In this document: positions 10,548 through 22,546 of the stretch, piece after piece
Layout of the letters: the number at the start of each line of letters is the position of its first letter
Position numbering within the stretch: position 1 is the first letter of the stretch
NCBI GenBank assembly: GCA_033807775.1
Contig: CM066321.1
Location: 248,360,422 to 248,424,421 of the forward strand
Origin: Saussurea involucrata
Taxonomy: Eukaryota > Streptophyta > Magnoliopsida > Asterales > Asteraceae
Length of the DNA: 64,000 nt
Reading direction: 5' to 3'
Program-made: the position numbers and the translations under genes
Notes under the pieces: generated by a model
Seen by the model: the letters and a program-made list of their open reading frames with translations, nothing else
What the model was told of the DNA's origin: nothing
The model's database searches: none

Positions 10548-12234
10548 TTAAGTCTTCAGATTTAGCATACCTAACTTGGACACTAGAATGGTAAAACGTT
10601 TTTCGTCCAAGGCTTTCGTAAAGAGGTCTGCTAACTGATGCTCAGTATTTACGAAGTAGAGTTCGACTGTACCTCTTTCAACGTGATCCTTGATGAAGTG
10701 ATACCGAACGTCGATGTGCTTCGTCTTGGTGTGTTGGACTTGATATGGCTATGGCGCTCTTCGAATCGCAGTAAATGGGGATTTTGACATATGTGAAACC
10801 ATAATCTTTGAGTTCTGTCCGCATCCAGATTACTTGTGAACAGCAGCTTGCAACGACCACATACTCTGCCTCGACAGTTGACGTTGAAACGCATTGCTGC
10901 TTCTTGGACGCCCAACTCACCAGGCTATCTCCCAAAAACTGGATATGTCCCGAGGTGCTCTTCCGGTCCATCATGCAGCCCGCGTGATCCGCATCAGAAT
11001 AAGCGGATAACTCAAAACCTGTCTCCTTTGGGTACCACAAGCCAAGATCAGCAGTACCACGTAAATAACGAAAAATTCATTTAACGGCAGTTAAATGAGA
11101 CTCTTTAGGTTTTGACTGATACCGGGCACACAAAAATGTTGAAAACATGATATCCGGCCTACTCGCAGTAAGATACATCAAAGAGCCGATCATTCCCCGA
11201 TACAATTTAGTGTTCACATCCTTTCCGCGAGGATCGGCGTGAAGCTTTGTATTGGTTGCCATGGGAGTTTTCATTGGTGAGGACTGTTCCATCTGGAATT
11301 TCCGAAGAATATCCCGAATGTACTTAGACTGGTTTATGAATATTCCGGCCGACAGTTGTTTAACTTGAAGACCAAGGAAGAAATTCATCTCACAAAGCAT
11401 ACTCATTTTAAAAAATTGTCCCATTAGATTGGCAAAGTTCTTTGCATATTGAGGACTAGTAGACCCGAAAATTATGTCATCATCATACACTTGTACTAAG
11501 ACTATATGACCTTTTTCATTCTTTATAAACTGAGTAGAGTCTATCTTACCTCGAGTGAACTCGGATTTAAGCAAGAATTCAGACAAAGTGTCGTACCAGG
11601 CTCGCGGAGCTTGCTTTAGACCGTAAAGCGCCTGGTTTAGAACATAGACATGATCAGGCATTGAATCGTCCACGAATCCTTCGAGCTGCGAGATGTACAC
11701 TTATTCCTTGATATCGCCGTAGAGGAATGCAGTCTTCACATCCATTTGGAAGACCGTGAAATTCTTGTACGCGGCGTATGCAAGGAACATACGTATGGCT
11801 TCGATGCGTGCCACTGGAGCATAGGTCTCATCGTAATCGATCCCTTCTTGTTGACGGTACCCCTTGGCCACGAGACGCGCCTTGTTACGTACGACGATAC
11901 CGTCTTTGTCCTTCTTATTTTTGAAGATCCACTTTGTGCCGATTACCGTCTTGTGTTTTGGTCGTGGAACCAATCGCCATACCTTTAGAGCTTCGAATTG
12001 ATTGAGCTCTTCTTGCATGGCTATGATCCAGTCCGGGTCTTCAAGCGCTTCGCGTACGTTCGTCGGCTCAATTTTGCTTAAGAAGCCGGAGAATAGACAG
12101 AAGTTGGCGGAAGCGCCTCGCGTACGAACAGGAGTAGATGGATCACCGATGATTTGATGCAGGGGGTGTGCTTTCATCCATCGGGTGGTGTGCGGAAGCG
12201 GCTGCTGAGTAGAGTGAGAGGTGTCCGGATCCAC
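10548..12234 (-). pseudogene. Element A reverse transcriptase and RNase H
   Basis: This is the Copia RT-RNase H, read leftward in several open pieces. It contains the RT entry motif WIIAMQEELNQFE, the fingers motif LVAKGYRQQEGIDYDETYAPV, the block VFQMDVKTAFLYGD, the palm LYGLKQAPRAWYD and the catalytic loop near 11474-11491. The loop here reads VYDDDIIFG in place of YVDD, so a key residue is altered. RNase H follows with DADHAG, DRKSTSGHIQFLG and CDSKSAIAIS, and the frame ends at the stop at 10548-10550. Stops lie near 11700, 11075 and 11040, and a frameshift near 10735. It would act in the cytoplasmic particle to make cDNA. It is not functional here. Confidence 0.92.
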
Positions 12235-14030
12235 GTATACACCAGATGGAAGGTCTTGAACTGACTCAAGAGTTGCAGGCTGGTTTCTTGGAGGAGGTGG
12301 GGGAGGATTCGCCGAGGGTTGAACAACTTCTGGTTCCGAGGAGTTCAGAGGTTAAGCGTCGATTGTAGCAGATGACGAATCACTAGGAGTGAACTCCGGA
12401 TTTGTGATTGGTTCCTCCGGGGGATAACAGTATCAGTAGTAGAAGTCGATGATGACGGTTGAGCTGTCTCCACAGTGATGGACGGCGTGCTTGTAGAAGG
12501 CGGCGGACCAGATAGATTCGCCGAATCTTCATTACGAGCAGCCTCAAGTCGAGGTTGTGCTGAGACAGTAGGGGAAACATTAAAGATGTCATCATAAAAG
12601 AAGTTAAACAATAAATCTAAATCAGAAGAGTCAGCATTCGATGAAGATGCATGATTCGGATTTACTGTCGATTGTGTAGATCCCGACTTTGGAAGGTCGG
12701 AAGCTAACACGCCAGTTAAACCGGGTTCTGAACTGAGTTGTTCAGAAGCCAAATCTGCGGCTTCGTCGAATGTCACGTTTACACTTTCGACAACGATTTT
12801 ATTCCGTTTGATGTAAACACGATATGCCTGAACCTGCATGGAGTATCCGATGAAAACTCCTTCGTCCGCTTTGGGGATGAATTTGCCGAGATTGTCCTTG
12901 TCGTTCAAGACGTATCACGTGCATCCGAATGCATGGAAGTACTTGATATTCGGAATGCATTTGTTGATGATCTCATACGGCGTCTTGTTGAACGTCTTGT
13001 GGATGATGGAGCGGTTTTGCGTATAGCAAGCAGTTGACACCGCTTCGGCCCAGAGAAATAGCGGCAGTGTGGATTGGGAGAGCATGGTACGAGCCGCTTC
13101 GACGAGGGTACGGTTGCGCCTCTCTACCACTCCGTTTTGCTGAGAAGTGCGTGCGGCCGAGAAGGTTTGCGAAATTCCAACAGAAGTCAGATAAGCGTTT
13201 ACCATTTGGTTGTTGAATTTCGTCCCGTTGTCGGTCCTGATGGTCTGAAATTGACTTTGAAGATTTAGCTGAACGGTCTTCAAGTGGTTGATGATTAGCT
13301 CCGGAGTTTCGTCTTTCGAACGAAGGAACTTGACCCAAGTATAGCGCGAGAAGTCATCCACCATCACAAGGACGTGTTTGCGCTATTTGATGCTTTGAAT
13401 ACGCATTAGTCCACACAAATCCATATGGATGAGTTCAAGGAACCGGGACGTGCTCGGAGCTGCCTTCGGCTGATGTAGTTCTCCCTTTATCTTTCCCATC
13501 TCGCATGCCCCGCAGAGACGATCCTTCACGAATTGAAGATCGGGCATGCCTTTTACGTGTCCGCCCAGCACCAGCTTGTTGATACTTTTGAAGTTGAGGT
13601 GTGATAGTCTTTGATGCCAAATCCAAGCTTGGTCGGAATTAGCCTTGTACATTAGACAGACAGGTTTATCGGTCTTGAGGGCTGCGAGGTCGATGGTGTA
13701 GAGGTTGGTCTTGCGTTTTCCAACTAGTAGCTCCTCTTCGTTGTCGTTGAGAATTCTACACCTTTTGGCTTTAAATCGAACCTCGAGATCTTTGTCGCAG
13801 AATTGCTCGATGCTGAATAGATTGTGTCCCAATCCTGCAACGTGTGATACCTTCTTGATTGTGATCTTATCTTGGACAATGTCGCCGTAGCCCACGATCG
13901 GTGCCTTGTCGTTGTTGCCAAATCTCACGTCTCCACCATATTCTTCTTTGTAGTTCGTGAGAAGCTCCCTCCTTCCGGTCATGTGCTTGGAGCATCCAGA
14001 ATCTAAGTACCACACATGACCATGCTGCAA
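12235..14030 (-). pseudogene. Element A protease and integrase
   Basis: Read leftward, the aspartic protease begins with WYLDSGCSKHMT (catalytic DSG at 13995-14003). The integrase zinc-binding region follows (HQRLSHLNF, then CGACEMGK). The catalytic core keeps the Asp-Asp-Glu triad in MDLCG, RTDNGTKF and NGVVERRN. After the core comes VFIGYSMQVQAYRVY and a Ser/Thr-rich linker of about 200 residues before RT. In-frame stops lie near 13383 and 12915, and the linker is frameshifted near 12350. The protease frame is -1 relative to the end of the upstream gag/spacer frame, as in element B. The family matures Gag-Pol and inserts cDNA. Confidence 0.92.
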
Positions 14031-14038
14031 AATCGAGT

Positions 14039-15652
14039 TTAACGGATTTTAGGTACCCAAATTTGTTTGGGTCCTGGAGGGTTAGGTTTGGCACCTCGAG
14101 GAGGAACTTGCTTTGACACAGACTTCCCCTTAGGTGTAGATTGTACACCGTTTGGAGTAGTTGGTTTTGGCACATGTTGCCCCTTAGGTGTAGAATTTAC
14201 ACGTTTTGGAGGAACAGGTTTTGTAGCAGGTTGCCTCTTGGGTGCCGGTTTAACCTCAGTAGGAGAAGCCCGTTTTGGAATGGGTTTGGTCTCACGCTGC
14301 GGTTTAACCTTTGATTGGAAACCGCGTTGTTTATAGTATTTCGTATTGCTATTACGGGGTTTGCGTTTGGGTGTGTGATTATACATGTGATATGACCCAA
14401 ACCAATCATTAATGTTAATTTGATCAAAATCATTCCAACCACATCTAGAACAACGTACACAATCACGCGAAAACTAAACCAATTGATGAACTGAACTAAA
14501 TTTAATCGGAAAAGAAACTTCAAAACGATTCTAATGATTCCAAACACAATTGTCTTTGTTTATTCTAGAATTAAAAGCAGTAGGGAAAGACTTTGTTGTT
14601 GCATCCTTGACAGGTTCCTTGTTTAGCCACTTGGGTTTTTCTTGTTTTGCGCGACCATTTTTATCTGAAGCAACAGGGACAGAACGGTCAGTGACTTTTG
14701 AAGAAACAGGATTTTTGACAGGCAATCGCTCGGTCTTTTGCCTCGGCTGTGATTGGTTTTGAGAAATAGGTTTAGATTTGGAAGTCTTAATCACAGCTGG
14801 GGCCTTTGTGTTTGAACACGCACCCTTTTCAAAATTGACCGGTCGATTCACCATTGGTGATAGAAAATCAGTATGACTCGGAAGAGGTTTGTCGAAATGG
14901 AACGACTCAAACTCTCCATCAGAATTTCCTTTAGAGTTCATATATTCAGAAAAGTTTATCTCCGGAATTTCAGGACTTGGATCAGGTGAGGAAGGCGAGG
15001 AACACTTAGTGTCAGTGTGCTTTGGGGAATTTGGTGCGGAAGCTAAGAAAAAATCAGAGTTCAAATTCCTTAAAACACTCTCGTCTTGTGAATCTTGACC
15101 GTCTTGTGAAGTAGAAATCTTGCCTATGAAAGCTTTGCACGAAGACGTATCAGATCAACTTGAGGAAAGTTCGGGTGAAATCTGCTTTTCAGATTGGAGT
15201 TGGTCAATCTGCTCTTGGAGCTGACCATTTCTCGTATACTCCTTCATCGCATTTGTTGCCAAAGCAGTCAGTTTTGATGTGAGCATATTGATTTCACACC
15301 GAAGGATTTCCTGTCCTTCATCAGACACAACTTCGGTTTTGACCGGTTGTAGAGTCTCAAGTTTCTCAATTAACGCTTGCTTTTCCATTTGAAAAACTGA
15401 CCTTTCTTTCTCGAGTGACTCCTCCAACCCGACTGTCTTTGCTTCCAAGATAAGAGGGGGAACATAGAGTTTAAACTCATCCATCTCAGTCTTGGGCTTG
15501 GTTGCTTCGACCTCATCCTTCTTAGAGGAATCCTTGGGCGTTACAACCTTGTAGCCATCGAAGTAGTCATTCGAGAGATACTTCTTGTTCTTTTGATAAG
15601 AATAATTTAAAGGTTCATAACAAAATGGAAGTTGTATTCCTCGTTTGTGTGC
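14039..15652 (-). pseudogene. Element A coiled-coil/CxxC spacer ORF between Gag and protease
   Basis: Read leftward, this Sirevirus-type Gag extension has YLSNDYFD, a heptad-rich segment (about 15160-15480), an Asp/Ser-rich part with SSCKAF, PVNFEKG and a CSRCGWNDFD motif resembling a short zinc knuckle. A Lys/Pro-rich tail with repeats of about 20 residues around PKR/TPKG follows, ending GPKQIWVPKIR and a stop at 14039-14041. Elements D and E encode the same region, with KAWIPKSF and RWVPKSA ends. Stops near 15651, 15153 and 14530 and frameshifts break it here. The function is unknown. The coiled coils suggest a structural role in the particle. Confidence 0.8.
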
Positions 15653-17561
15653 TCACTTATATTCCTCAATTTCCTCTTCCTTTTCAGGTTCAAGAGGACC
15701 AGTCCATTGAATAGCATATTCCGGATACTTTTTATCTAACCCAAAACAACCAAAATCATACAAAGTAGGTGTTTGGTAGAAACCCTTTTTCAAATAGTGT
15801 GGGTTATCGTATCCGATTCCCCATTCTTTGTTAAAGTACGTGAACTCTTTGGCTTTACTCATAAAGATGGTTTGATCGGTTTGGCCTCTTTTGTGGAGTT
15901 TTGTTTCAAGATCGGTGATTTTATTAACAAACCCCTTGTGCTGAATTTGAAGAGCAGAACATTGATAAACAATATCTGCTTTCTCATTCATGCACTGATC
16001 AAACTGAGACTGAAGTTCAGATAATTTGGCCCTTAAGTCCTTAGGTGCTATTGAAAGAATTTTGCATCTGTCTTTTAAGTTAGCATTTTCAGACTTATAT
16101 TTTTCTGTTATTCTCGTTTGAACATCTAGCTTTTCGGTTAGAGATCTAATTTCATGCTTTTGTTCTTTAGAGGTGGCCTTAAAGGAATCTGCCTGTTCAG
16201 TAAGAGATTGCATTTGATTCAAGAAATCTTGTTGGCAAGAATCACATACCTGACTTGACGTTGCCTTTTCTTCATCGGCTGGAGAGTGATATCCCATGAA
16301 ACCATTAGCACCATCAGATTCTCTTTCATCATCAAATTTTCCCAACCAATATTCATTTTCAACGAACATAGCTTCTCCAGCCTCCTTTTGCTCAGCTAAT
16401 GCGAGCTTCGCTTTGTAGTAGTGAACATTCTTTACCATAGGCTGGCGGCAATCTTTTGCAAAATGACCAAGTTTTCCGCAGTTGTAGCAGGTTACGGGTT
16501 CATCTTTCTTCTTTCGGTCATCCTTCACTGACTTTTCCTTCTTCTCAGACTGATCTTGCTCATCGACCTTCTTCTTTCCTTCATACCGGTCCTTATAGTC
16601 ATGGCGCTTGTTGGAGGAGGTGGAGTAGCGCTGATTATTGGACGATGGCTTCTTATAGAACTTTTGTTGTTGGAAAGATTTGGTAAGCAGGGCTATCGCT
16701 TTCTTGAAATCAGTAACTTCATCATCAGAGTCACTGTCTTTCTTTTCATCAGGTTCTGACTCAGAGGAGCTTTGCTTTTGAGCACGTTTGGAGTGACGGC
16801 CCGAAGATTTCCCTTGCTTGGAGGACATGAGTGCAATAGGATCCGCAGCTGGATTTGATGCAGTCTTCTTCTCGCTCAGAAGCTCATTCACTTCATCTTC
16901 GTCTTGAAGAAGCGTCTCATAAAGTTCATTGATGCCAATGTTCTCTATCAAGTTGTTGTGCTTGACATGAGAAGCAAACACCTTCCATTCTGGTAGCAGA
17001 TTGTTGAGAAACTTGAGCGCGTTTTCCGTGTTGGAGCGAGTGATCTTATTCTTGTTCAGTTCATTAAGAAGTAAGCAAAAACGTTCATAGGCCTGGGTGA
17101 GAGACTCGCCGGTGCGCTGCTTGAAACCATCGAACTTGGTTATTGCGCTGTTGATCTTCAGTTGATTTCCGACATCGCTCCTACGCATCATTCTGGCCAC
17201 TTGATCCCACATTCCCTTTGCTGTGTCTTTGTAACTATCGATGGCAGTGTAGATCGTGTTGGGGAGAGCTTGAACCATATATCTATTTGCATGCTTTTCA
17301 CGTTCAATCATGCTTCTTTCATCTTCAATCAATTCGGCGATAGTCTTGTCCTCACTACGAGCCTCAGCATTTGCACTTGCTGCTATGGTCTTCTTCGGCC
17401 AAGGAATTAGACCCGTTTCAAGAGCTCTCTTGATATACACGTAGTTTGTCCTTGGACTCTATGAAGATCATGAACATGTCGCGCCACTGACTGTACTCAC
17501 CTTGATAGAGGCAAGGGGGTTTGGAATCGGTACCGATTGCGAGAGCGCCACGAGAAGACAT
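15653..17561 (-). pseudogene. Element A Gag (capsid and zinc knuckle)
   Basis: The Gag start (MSSRGALAIG) is at 17561. A capsid-like Copia Gag follows with YQGEYSQWRDMFMIFIESKD, then a one-base shift near 17440 moves into the main 595-codon frame. That frame carries MWDQVARMM, a UBN2-type region (KFDGFKQRTGESLTQAYERF, LLNELNKN, FLNNLLPEWKVF) and a basic Ser-rich segment. A CCHC knuckle, CYNCGKLGHFAKDC, follows at 16448-16489. The C-terminal part is a coiled coil and a block with GYDNPHYLKKG and DKKYPEYAIQWTGP that recurs in element D. Gag forms the virus-like particle and binds RNA. One frameshift and the terminal stop prevent a full product. Confidence 0.9.
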
Positions 17562-18214
17562 CTTTGGTTGCAACGGAGTGATCGTCAGACGATTTGATTG
17601 ATTCAAAGTGTAAACCTAACGCAAGGCACTAAGAGTGGAATCCTAACGAAGGTTCTATGACAGATTTGAACTAGGAACTGGTAAGATTTCAACAAGCTAA
17701 ACTCACTGGATAGGAATCCGTATGAGATATCTGATCTGGAAGTGTCCGGATCAGAATTAAGTGAAAGCAGTTCAAATACACAGCAGATTCCGGATAAGAC
17801 TGAGAGTCCGAATAGACTAAGTTTCAGGATAACACTAAGGTTACCGGAAAACAATAGTTACCGGATGAGAAAAATGACACAGGACTTATCGGGTGAATAA
17901 AGTGTCTGAATAAAATACTTACCGGGTAGAATGGTATTCCGGATAAAAGGCTTTCACGGAAACTTAATGTTGTCCGGATAAAAAATCTTTACCGGATACT
18001 TAGAGTTGTCCGGATAAAAATCTTTACCGGAAACTTTGGGTTTCCGGAACGAAATACCCAGAAAGAATGGAAATTAAATGACTTACCCGGAAAGAAGACG
18101 TACCCGAAAGAGATTAACACAAACGTCCAGAAAGTTTTGTAACTGTCCGGAAAGTGCGGCTGACCTATCCGGGAACCGCGGCTGTGTGTTTCCAATCGAT
18201 TGGGAATCGACTAG
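17562..18214 (-). mobile_element. Element A leader, gag-proximal part with CCGGA array
   Basis: This is untranslated leader of element A between the B insertion and gag. I count twelve CCGGA words between 17740 and 18160, in contexts GTCCGGAT, TTACCGGA and TTCCGGA. It matches the array in the ORF3 leader in word and spacing. A possible acceptor (GCGTTAG|GT, last intron base 17616) would pair with the donor at 36340, placing the array inside a leader intron of about 0.9 kb before B inserted. The last five bases, ACTAG, are the B target duplication. Confidence 0.75.
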
Positions 18215-19022
18215 TGTTAGCTCCAAATATTCATAATATTAGAAGTATTGAAAAACAGGCCAAGTATGAAAGAGTTCCACAGAAGCTCTGCGGTGTTCCA
18301 CAGAAGCTCTGCCGAAGCAAACAAGATCATTCAAGAAACACCAAGTCCCAAGAAGAATCTACAGAAGACTACTCACAAAGGACCAAAGAAGGATCAACAG
18401 AAGAATGCTCACCAAAGACCGAGCCGCAGAACCTCTGTCACCCTTGACAGAGCCTCTGCGGTTCAGACTGAAGACTTGGAAGATATTTATAATATCTTAC
18501 CACTGTTGTAGAAATATCTTACCACTGTTACAAAAATATCTTGCTACTGTTCCAGGGTCCGTTAATCAACTTGTACAAGGCACGGTCCGACAACAAACAC
18601 GTGTCAAACTCTGATAGGAATCCTTGCAAGTTGATATTAGCGCATTTAATGCATGCAGATTTCCAACTGTTCATGCCATCCCTTCTTTCCTGTAGCAATA
18701 GTCCTTTTTTCTAGAATAGTTCTTTTGTAGTAATATAAAAGGAAGACTCATGTTGAGTTCTTCCTAACAAGTACTTAACCAGTTCATAAACAAGAAAAAC
18801 ACACACACACACACACAATTAACGTCAAATCTATCGTTAGTGTTCTTCATCAAATACAGTAAACTTTGAGATATTCATCTGTTCTTCATATATTGTTTAT
18901 TTGATATTTTGTATTGTTTCTATACAAACATATCTGTTAGTTCTTCAAATACTCTTCCGCAACACATCTCATTTGAACTAATAGATAAGATACTCTTTGT
19001 TAATCAAATACGGGAACCAACA
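18215..19022 (+). repeat. Element B 5' LTR
   Basis: The LTR starts TGTTAGCTCC, ends GGGAACCAACA, and directly precedes the PBS. It contains two near-identical 20-bp direct repeats of the CCACAGAAGCTCTG type near 18276-18312 and an inverted CCTCTG/GACAGAG pair near 18433-18458. It also has a (CA)n run near 18800 that is longer than in the 3' LTR. Confidence 0.95.
18734..18740 (+). promoter_or_regulatory. TATA box in element B 5' LTR
   Basis: TATAAAA followed by GGAAGACTC, conserved at 35736-35742 in the 3' LTR and at 64-70 in the third copy. It is the expected core promoter for the gag-pol transcript. Confidence 0.75.
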
Positions 19023-19024
19023 AT

Positions 19025-19036
19025 TGGTATCAGAGC
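19025..19036 (+). other. Primer-binding site of element B
   Basis: TGGTATCAGAGC, complementary to the initiator-Met tRNA 3' end, lies two bases after the 5' LTR. Confidence 0.95.
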
Positions 19037-19312
19037 AAAGCTTTGTTTTTCAATATCAAGCGATCCTCGTTTAACAAGATTATTGGTAGAAACATGGTCT
19101 GATTTTAACCTGTTATTCATTCTGTCAAACAGATTCTACTTTTCAGCCATTTTCGATTTATTCGATATCTGGTAAATCAAGAGAAACTGTTTCTTTAGTT
19201 AAAACTCCATAAAAGTGTACTGTTAAGAACTTCCAAACCCAGAAAATCCTTCCAGATTATTCTCTCGTACTTTTTCGTGTCATATCTTCATTCTGAATCT
19301 TTCCACTCTTAA

Positions 19313-21003
19313 AATGACAAGCACACAAAACTTCTTCACAGCTGGTTCATTAACCAAACCACCTTCTCTTCTAAGAAATGAGTATCCTCAGTGGAAAATA
19401 AGAATGATCCATTTCTTGAGGATACTGATAAAGAGCTCGTACAATACCTTTATAATCCTCCTCATGTTCCTATGTTAATAGTACCTCGTGTACCAGCGAC
19501 AACTGACACTCCTGAAATCCCTGAGCATCAAAAACCTAAAACCAGGGATGGTTGGTCAGATCAAGACAAGGTAAAAGATGAACTCGCGCAGAAAACAAAA
19601 ATAATTCTGATTATGGCAATCCCCAACGATCTCTTCCAGTCTTTAGATGCATGCGAATCTTCGTATGATCTTTGGAAAGAACTGGAAAAATAACTTGAAG
19701 GGGGAGCTAAAACTCAGAAAAACCGAAGGGCTCAATACATAAACGAATATTACGCTTTTAAAGCCCTGACAAATGAATCTCTGCAGACAACATACGACAG
19801 GTTCAACTCTTTGATCAATAACTGCAAAAAGTTCGGCATCCACAGAACTTCTGAAGAGAATAATGTCATGTTTCTCAAAAGTCTGAACGAAGAATGGCTC
19901 CAGTTATCTATGTCTTTACAAACCAATCAAGATTTAGATTCCTGGACTCTTTCAGATCTCTACGGAACATTAGCTGGTCAAGAGCCTCAAATCGCACAAG
20001 CAAAGACACTAACCACTGCACCTCTTGCTTTGGTTGGCAAAACTACAGCATATACAGAGAGGCCGAGGAAAGAAAGAACTACAGAGGAAAAGAAGAAGGA
20101 GAAAAAGAAAAAAGATGGTGGTGGTTGACAGCGAAGATGAAGAGATTGTGGAAGAAGGAGAAATTACTCTGGCATCAACAGCTACATCTTTAGCTCTATT
20201 AACAAGAGAATTCAGAGGAAACCAAAAGAGTTCTGGTAATGATAGATATGGCAAAGAGAGAAGAGAAGATTGGAATAGAATGGATCAAGGAAGAAGAGAA
20301 GAATCAGCTGACCGACAGAGGTCAGACGACAGAAGTAATGACCAATAGAGGTCGAGTGAAAGGTACAACAGAGGAAATGACCGACAGAGGTCAGATGACA
20401 AGGCATGCTACACACCACAAGAATGCTACAAGTGTGGTAAGCCTGGTCATTATGCAAATGAATGCAGATCGGAAAAAGATGGTGACTGACAGAAATCCGA
20501 CGATCGTGCTAGTAATACTTCCCAGAACCAAGGTTGCTACAACTGTGAGAAGCCAGGCCACTTTGCAAATGAATGTAGAAGCAGGTCAAATCGCCTACAG
20601 AAGGACTCAGCTTTTTACAAAAAGAAAGGTGAGTATTATGCTCAAAAGTCACTCATGGCGAACAAAGTGGTGAACACAGAAGATTGGGAGTCAGATACAA
20701 CCTCAGATGAAGAATACACCAACAATGCCTTGTTCTGTGGCATGGCAGAAATCAGCTCCGACTCTGACACTGAGGTATCTACTTCAAACTCCACCTTTAG
20801 TACTATAGAAGTTGATTTGCTTATAATTAAAACTGAAAATGTTGAACTGAAAAAGACTTGTGATGATATTCAGAAAAAGCTCACTTTTTATGAAAGAGAA
20901 GCTAGACTTCTCACTGAAGAAAAAGCAAAGATTTTCAAAGAGAAGGAAGAATTAGAAGCACACTGGAACAAAAATCTATTTCCTTTAAAAAAAATTCTGA
21001 ATT
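19313..21003 (+). pseudogene. Element B Gag
   Basis: The likely start (MTSTQNFFTAG) is at 19313, 277 bp after the PBS. The capsid part has NEYPQWKIRM, then a frameshift near 19410, then a long frame with a UBN2-like region (TYDRFNSLINNCKKFG and FLKSLNEEWLQL). A stop at 19693 separates the two halves and looks like CAA to TAA. A basic Glu/Lys/Arg stretch follows with further stops near 20126 and 20488. Two CCHC zinc knuckles, CYKCGKPGHYANEC (20424-20465) and CYNCEKPGHFANEC (20535-20576), bind the RNA genome in this family. Paired knuckles fit a Sirevirus Gag. The end (TIEVDLLIIKTENVELKK) is coiled coil. CAGAGG words are frequent even within the coding sequence. Confidence 0.9.
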
Positions 21004-22546
21004 AAATACATCTTTACAATCCAAAACAAAAGAACTTTCAGATTCTGAGAGCGACAAACTCAACATTTTAGCTCTTAAGGAATATTTTCAAAAGGAAAGA
21101 GAAATCCTTTGGCAAGATCTACTTAGAAGAGATGTTTTAATTTAAAATTATCGTGATGCTCAAAAGGTGTATGAGAAAATAAATACTCAAATAGGAAGGC
21201 GAGGTATTGGGTACAGTGATATTAATCAAGGTACAGAAAACAAAAATAATAAACCTCTGTCATCTCTATTTTCAGTAGGAAAAGTTAACAAACCTAATTT
21301 TCCATGTTTAATCTCTGTAAGCAAGAGAGTAAAAGTCTCTAGGGAACCTCACTTAAGGAAACCCATGAAGATGATAAATGTGTGGTATGAAAACACAGAC
21401 TTATCACCTTCAACCTCTGTCAAAAGAGGATCCAAACCAAAGAGATATCTGAAAACTCAAAATCAGATAGGAATCTTCAAGTTTGGTAAACCAGAGACTC
21501 AAACTCAAGTTGCTTTTGTCTGCACAATAGATTTTGAAAATAAATTATCTGCAGAAGCACTTGAGTTCAAACCAATCTTTTCAGAAGAAAAACTAAGAAA
21601 TAAAATTGAAAAAGATATAATGGAAATTGGGAAAATAAATATGTTGAAAAATCTATATACACCTTCTGTAGATCAAAAACTCTCTGAAGAGATCTTGACA
21701 GGTACCTCTGTTTACTTAGAAAGTAATTTTTCAGAGGAAGAAAGCAAGTATGACCCATGCTCGAAAACTCCAGCCTCTATCGAAAGAAATAATGATGACT
21801 CAACCTATGTATATGAGGACGATTCATCATCTAACGAATCAGAGGCTGACAGAATAGAAAAGTTTCCTTGTGACACAGAGGTTGTTAAACAAACCTCTGA
21901 AGTTCTTAACAGAACTATTTCTCCAAAAGAGAAAATCACTGGAATTCTCATCTGTCTAGACTTTATGGAAATGTGCATACAAGCCAAAACCTCTATTGAG
22001 CTTGAAAAGTTGAAACAAAAGAAGTTAATGTCCTCTCAAAATCTAAAAGATTCAAAAATTTTAAAACCCTTAAAAATAAAAGAGAAACCAACATGGCAAC
22101 AAAAGGGTAAATGGACAAAACCTAACAAATCTTTTTCATCTGTGACAGTGAAATCAACAGAAGTTCACCACAGAAGGGACTCACAGAAGGCTGCTACAAA
22201 CAAAGATTTTTGCCAACAATCTAATCTACATAAATCTTCTTGAAATAGGAAGCCATATGCTAGAATAGAATGTAATGCCTCTGTGGCCCAGTTTAAAGCT
22301 TTCAATGAAAATTTCAAGCAAATCACTTCTGATGTTCAATACTGTCATTGCTTTGATCTAATGTTCAAGTTAAATAATCATTTCTGTAGTTCAAATTGTT
22401 TTCTCTCTGCAGTTAAATCAAATATAAAAGAGAAACAAACTGATTCTTCGACAAAAAATAAAATGTATTTCAAGAATGCCATAGCAAACTTGAAAAATTC
22501 TGACGAAACTGGACCCATGTTGATATGGGTACCTAAATCTCTGTGA
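21004..22546 (+). pseudogene. Element B coiled-coil spacer ORF between Gag and protease
   Basis: The main open frame runs 21167-22243 and continues in frame, after one TGA, to the stop at 22544-22546. It starts in a coiled coil and carries INTQIGRRGIGYSD and KVNKPNFPCLIS. An acidic Ser/Glu-rich middle follows, and it ends MLIWVPKSL, matching the WVPK end of the same region in A, D and E. The upstream junction with Gag is frameshifted near 21000. Protease begins eight bases after the stop, in the -1 frame. This extension is characteristic of Sireviruses and has no known enzymatic motif. Confidence 0.8.

Noticed and set aside
18215..19022. Solo LTR interpretation of the B 5' LTR
   Set aside because: A PBS and complete internal region follow, and the matching 3' LTR and ACTAG duplication are present at 35217-36025.
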